NCBI RefSeq assembly: GCF_963678635.1
Contig: NW_026971497.1
Span: 1-26,277 of the forward strand
Length of the DNA: 26,277 nt
Direction of reading: 5' to 3'
DNA from: Symsagittifera roscoffensis
Lineage: Eukaryota; Xenacoelomorpha; Acoela; Convolutidae
Part shown: positions 20,901 through 26,277 of the stretch, in pieces
Numbering within the stretch: the stretch's first letter is position 1
How the letters are laid out: the number at the start of each line of letters is the position of its first letter
Translations under genes and position numbers: made by a program
Notes under the pieces: model-generated
The model's database searches: none
What the model was told of the DNA's origin: nothing
The model's input: only the letters and a program-made list of their open reading frames with translations

Positions 20901-23559
20901 AACTAATGATCCCTAGGTAAAAAATTTATACCTAATGATCCCTTGGTAAAAAATTTATACTTAATGATCCCTATGTAAAAAATGTATACCTAATGATCCC
21001 TATGTAAAAAATTTATACCTAATGATCCCTATGGAAAAAATTATACCTAATGATCCCTATGTAAAAAAATTTATACCTAAAGATCCCTATGTAAAAATTT
21101 ATACCTAAAGATCCCTATGTAAAATATTCATACCGAATGATCCCTATGTAAAATATTTATACCTAATGATCCCTATGTAAAATATTTATACCTAATGATC
21201 CCTATGTAAAATATTTATACCTAATGATCCCTATGTAAAATATTTATAACTAATGATCCCTATGTAAAAAATTTATACCTAATGATCCCTTGGTAAAAAA
21301 TTTATACTTAATGATCCCTATGTAAAAAATTTATACCTAAAGATCCCTATGTAAAATATTTATAACTAATGATCCCTATGTAAAAAATTTATACCTAATG
21401 ATCCCTATGTAAAATATTTATACCTAATGATCCCAATGTAAAATATTTATAATTAAGGATCCCTATGTAAAAAAATTATACCTAATGATCCCTATGTAAG
21501 ATATTTATACCTAATGATCCCTATGTATAATATTTATACCTAATGATTCCTATGTAAAAAAAATTATACCTAATGATCCCTATGTAAAATTTTTATACCT
21601 AATGATCCCTATGTAAAATTTTATACCTAAAGATCCCTATGTAAAATATTTATACCTAAAGATCCCTATGTAAAATATTTATACCTAATGATCCCTATGT
21701 AAAATATTTATACTTAATGATCCCTATGTAAAAAACTTATACCTAATGATCCCTATGTAAAATATTTATACCTAATGATCCCTATGTAAAATATTTATAC
21801 CTAATGATCCCTATGTAAAAATTTTGTACCTAATGATCCCTATGTAAAAAATTATACCTAATGATCCCTATGTAAAATATTTATACCTAATGATCGCTAT
21901 GTAAAAAATTATACCTAAAGATCCCTATGTAAAATATTTATAACCTAATGATCCCTATGTAAAAACTTATACCCAAAGATCCCTATGTAAAACATTTATA
22001 CCTAATGATCCATATGGAAAATAATTATACCTAATGATCCCTATGTAAAATATTTATAATTAAGGATCCCTAAGTAAAAAATTTATACCTAATGCTCCCT
22101 ATGTAAAATATCTATATATCTAATGATCCCTATGTAAGATATTTATACCTAATGATCCCTATGTTTAATATTTATACCTAATGATTCCTATGTAAAAAAA
22201 TTATACCTAATGATCCCTAGGTAAAATATTTATACCTAATGATTCCTATGTAAAATTTTATACCTAAAGATCCCTATGTAAAATATTTATACCTAAAGAT
22301 CCCTATGTAAAATATTTATACTTAATGATCCCTATGTAAAATATTTATACTTAATGATCCCTATGTAAAAAACTTATACCTAATGATCCCTATGTAAAAT
22401 ATTTATACCTAATGATCCCTATGTAAAATATTTATACCTAATGATCCCTATGTAAAAAATTTGTACCTAATGATCCCTATGTAAAAAATTATACCTAATG
22501 ATCCCTATGTAAAATATTTATACCTAATGATCACTATGTAAAAATTTATACCTAAAGATCCCTATGTAAAATATTTATACCTAATGATCCCTATGTAAAA
22601 ACTTATACCCAAAGATCCCTATGTAAAATATTTATACCTAATAATCCATATGGAAAATAATTATACCTAATGATCCCTATGTAAAATATTTATAATTAAG
22701 GATCCCTATGTAAAAAATTTATACCTAATGATCCCTATGTAAAAAATTTATACCTAATGATCCCTATGTAAGATATTTATACCTAATGATCCCTATGTAT
22801 AATATTTATACCTAATGATTCGTATGTAAAAAATTTATACCTAATGATCCCTATGTAAAAAATTATACCTTATGATCCCTATGTAAAATATTTATGCCTA
22901 ATTATCCCGATGTAAAAAAACTTATACCTAATGAGCCCTATGTAAAATATTAATACCTAATGATCCCTATGTAAAATATTTACACCTAATGATCCCTATG
23001 GAAAAAATTTATACCTAATGATCCCTATGTAAAAACTTATACCTAATGATCCCTATGTAAAATATTTATACCTAATGATCCATATGTAAAGTATTTATAA
23101 TTAAGGATCCCTATGTAAAAAATTTATACCTAATGATCCCTATGTAAAAAACTTATACCTAATGATCCCTATGTAAGATATTTATACCTAAAGATCCCTA
23201 TGTATAATAATTATACCTAATGATTCCTATGTAAAAAATTTATACCTAATGATCCCTATGTAAAAAATTATACCTTATGATCCCTATGTAAAATATTTAT
23301 ACCTAATGATCCCTATGTAAAATTTTATACCTAAAGATCCCTATGTAAAATATTTATACCTAAAGATCCCTATGTAAAATATTTATACCTAATGATCCCT
23401 ATGTAAAATATTTATACCTAAAGATCCCTATGTAAAAAACTTATACCTAATGATCCCTATGTAAAATATTTATACCTAATGATCCCTATGTAAAATATTT
23501 ATACCTAATGATCCCTTTGTAAAATATTTATACCTAATGATCCCTATGTAAAAAAACTA

Positions 23560-24310
23560 TACCTAATGATCCCTATGTAAAATTTGTAGACCTATTGATC
23601 TCTATGCAATAAATTTATACCTAATAATCCCTATGTAAAAAAATTATACCTAATGATCCCTATGTAAAATTTTTATACCTAATGATCCCTATGTAAAAAA
23701 TATATATCTAATGATCCCTATGTAAAAAATTTATACCTAATGATCCCTATGTAAAAAACTATACCTAATGATCCCTATGTAAAATATTTATACCTAATGA
23801 TCCCTAAGTAAAAATTTATACCTAAAGATCCCTATATAAAATATTTATACCTAATGATCCCTATGTAAAATATTTATACCTAATGATCCCTATGTAAAAT
23901 TTTTATACCTAATGATCCCTATGTAAAACATTTATACCTAATGATCCCTATGTAAAATATTTATACCTAATGATCCCTATGTAAAAAATTTATACCTTAT
24001 GATCCCTATGTAAAAAATTTATACCTAATGATCCCTGTGTAAAAAATTTATACCTAATGATCCCTATGTAAAAAATGTATAACTAATGATCCCTATTTAT
24101 AATTTTTATAGCTAATGATCCCTATGTAAATATTTATGCCTAATGATCCCTTTGTAATATATTTATACCTAATGATCCCTATGTAAAAAATTTATACCTA
24201 ACGATTCCTATTTAAAATAATTATACCTAATGATCCCTATGTAAATATTTATACCTAATGATCCCTGTGTAAAGTTTGTGGACCTATTGATCCATATGCA
24301 ATAAATTTAT
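23560..24310. repeat. Satellite block duplicated from about 19070-19790 (offset about 4.5 kb)
   Basis: Rare variants recur in the same order in both places. A GTAGACCTATT unit lies at 19096 and 23585, a CTATTTATAATTT unit at 19573 and 24091, and a GTTTGTGGACC unit at 19756 and 24274. Offsets are 4489, 4518 and 4518 bp. This indicates copying of a multi-monomer segment rather than random monomer drift. Confidence 0.85.
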
Positions 24311-25189
24311 ACCTAATGATCCCTATGTAAAAAATTTATAACTAATGATCCCTATGTAAAAAATTTATACCTAATGATCCCTATGTAAAAAATTATACCT
24401 AATGATCCCTAAGTAAAATATTTATACCTAATGATCCCTAAGTAAAAATTTATACCTAAAGATCCCTATATAAAATATTTATACCTAATGATCCCTATGT
24501 AAAATATTTATACCTAATGATCCCTATGTAAAATATTTATACCTAAAGATCCCTATGTAAAATATTTATACCTAATGATCCCTATGTAAAATATTTATAC
24601 CTAATGATCCCTATGTAAAAAATTTATACCTAATGATCCCTATGTAAAAAATTATACCTAATGATCCCTATGTAAAATATTTATATACCTAATGATCCCT
24701 GTGTAAAGTTTGTGGACCTATTGATCCCTATGCAATAAATTTATACCTAATGATCCCTATGTAAAAAATTTATAACTAATGATCCCTATGTAAAAAATTT
24801 ATACCTAATGATCCCTATGTAAAAAATTATACCTAATGATCCCTATGTAAAATATTTATACCTAATGATCCCTAAGTAAAAATTTATACCTAAAGATCCC
24901 TATATAAAATATTTATACCTAATGATCCCTATGTAAAATATTTATACCTAATGATCCCTATGTAAAATATTTATACCTAAAGATCCCTGTGTAAAATATT
25001 TATACCTAATGATCCCTATTTATAATTTTTATAGCTAATGATCCATTTGTAAATTTTTATGCCTAATGATCCCTTTGTAATATATTTATACCTAATGATC
25101 CCTATGTAAAAAATTTATACCTAACGATTCCTATTTAAAATAATTATACCTAATGATCCCTATGTAAATATTTATACCTAATGATCCCT

Positions 25190-26277
25190 GTGTAAAGTTT
25201 GTGGACCTATTGATCCCTAGGCAATAAATTTATACCTAATGATCCCTATGTAAAAGATTTATACCTATTGATCCCTATGTAAAAAAATTATACCTAATGA
25301 TCACTGTGTAAAGTTTGTGGACCTATTGATCCCTATGCCTTAAATTTATACCTAATGATCCCTATGTAAAATAATTATACCTAATGATCACTAAGTAAAA
25401 AATTTATACCTAATGATCCCTATGTCAAATTTTTATACCTAATGACCCCTATGTAAAAAATTTATACCTAATGATCCCTATGTAAAAAATTTATACCTAA
25501 TGATCCCTCTGTAAAAAATTATACCTAATGATCCCTATGTAAAATATTTATACCTAATGATCCCTATGTAAAAATTTATACCTAAAGATCCCTATGTAAA
25601 ATATTTATACCTAATTATCCCTATGTAAAATATTTATACCTAATGATCCCTATGTAAATTATTTATACCTAATGATCCCTATGTAAAATATTTATACCTA
25701 ATGATCCCTATGTAAAACATTTGTAACTAATGTTCCCTATGTAAAAAAATTATACCTAATGATCCCTATGTAAAAATTTTATACCTAAGGACCCCTATGT
25801 AGAAAACTTATACCTAATGATCCCTATGTAAAAAATGTATACCTAATGATCCCTATTTATAATTTTTATAGCTAATGATCCCTATGTAAATATTTATGCC
25901 TAATGATCCCTTTGTAAAATATTTATACCTAATGATCCCTATGTAAAATTTTTATACCTAATGATCCATGTGTAAAGTTTGTGGACCTATTGATCCCTAT
26001 GCAATAAATTTATAATTTATGATCCCTATGTAAAAGATTTATACCTATTGATCCCTATGTAAAAAAATTATACCTAATGATCCCTGTGTAAAGTTTGTGG
26101 ACCTATTGATCCCTATGCCTTAAATTTATACCTAATGATCCCTATGTAAAATATTTATACCTAATGATCACTAAGTAAAAAATTTATACCTAATGATCCC
26201 TATGTCAAATTTTTATACCTAATGACCCCTATGTAAAAAATTTATACCTAATGATCCCTATGTAAAAAATTTATACC
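25190..26277. repeat. Higher-order repeat with 780-bp period
   Basis: The variant units GTTTGTGGACC at 25197 and 25313 recur at 25977 and 26093, and the GCCTTAAATTT variant also recurs exactly 780 bp later. The second copy is cut by the window end. Confidence 0.85.

Larger units (their letters stand above)
17742..26277. repeat. Satellite array of a 28-29 bp monomer (roughly 290 copies), open at right edge
   Basis: The consensus monomer, split for reading, is CCTAATGATCCC + TATGTAAAATATTTATA (29 bp). The block CCTAATGATCCCTATGTAAA is well kept. The following A/T linker varies (AAAAATT, AAATATT, AAAATTT and others), giving units mostly of 28-29 bp. Nearly every unit carries a GATC. Stops occur in all frames, so it is non-coding. 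Monomers are organised into longer repeated blocks with spacings near 347, 434, 617, 636 and 780 bp and a segment offset of about 4.5 kb. The array continues past the window end. Confidence 0.98.

Noticed and set aside
17742-26277. CRISPR array or telomeric repeat
   Set aside because: The 28-29 bp repeats are directly abutting with no unique spacers, and the unit is not a telomere motif. It is a tandem satellite in a eukaryotic context.

Overview
The window looks like a piece of an AT-rich invertebrate nuclear genome, most probably a nematode or another ecdysozoan. There are no bacterial operons. The one recognisable host gene is split by short introns (69 and 148 nt) with GT donors and T-rich acceptors of the TTTCAG type. 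The rest is transposon wreckage, duplicated non-coding DNA and a long satellite. The species cannot be named from sequence alone.

Layout. 1-1236: the 5' part of a minus-strand formylglycine-generating-enzyme (SUMF1/SUMF2) family gene, three exons, with the catalytic C-terminal half beyond the left edge. 1237-3027: intergenic, no gene seen. 3033-10239: a decayed but structurally complete BEL/Pao LTR retrotransposon on the minus strand. It has LTR-like direct repeats at both ends, a matching 5-bp target duplication (gccta), a PBS-like site, a long leader holding a 12-bp minisatellite, and gag, protease, reverse transcriptase, RNase H, integrase and C-terminal regions in order. It is broken by many stops, several frameshifts and a 50-bp internal duplication. 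About 10830-11560: remains of a MULE-type (FLYWCH-associated) DNA transposase. 11688-14905: a head-to-tail duplication of a 1.6-kb unit with no convincing gene. 15453-16081: a Tc1-like foldback element with long inverted repeats and TA flanks. 16084-17741: unassigned. 17742-26277: satellite DNA of a 28-29 bp monomer (roughly 290 copies), running off the right edge, with a head-to-head start, an A/T-rich interruption and several levels of higher-order repetition.

Nothing here forms a multi-gene system. The coherent picture is a host gene lying beside a repeat-rich, possibly heterochromatic block. The most notable items are the internally structured satellite, the retrotransposon with very short LTRs and a perfect LTR hairpin, and a sulfatase-modifying-factor gene in a nematode-like setting.
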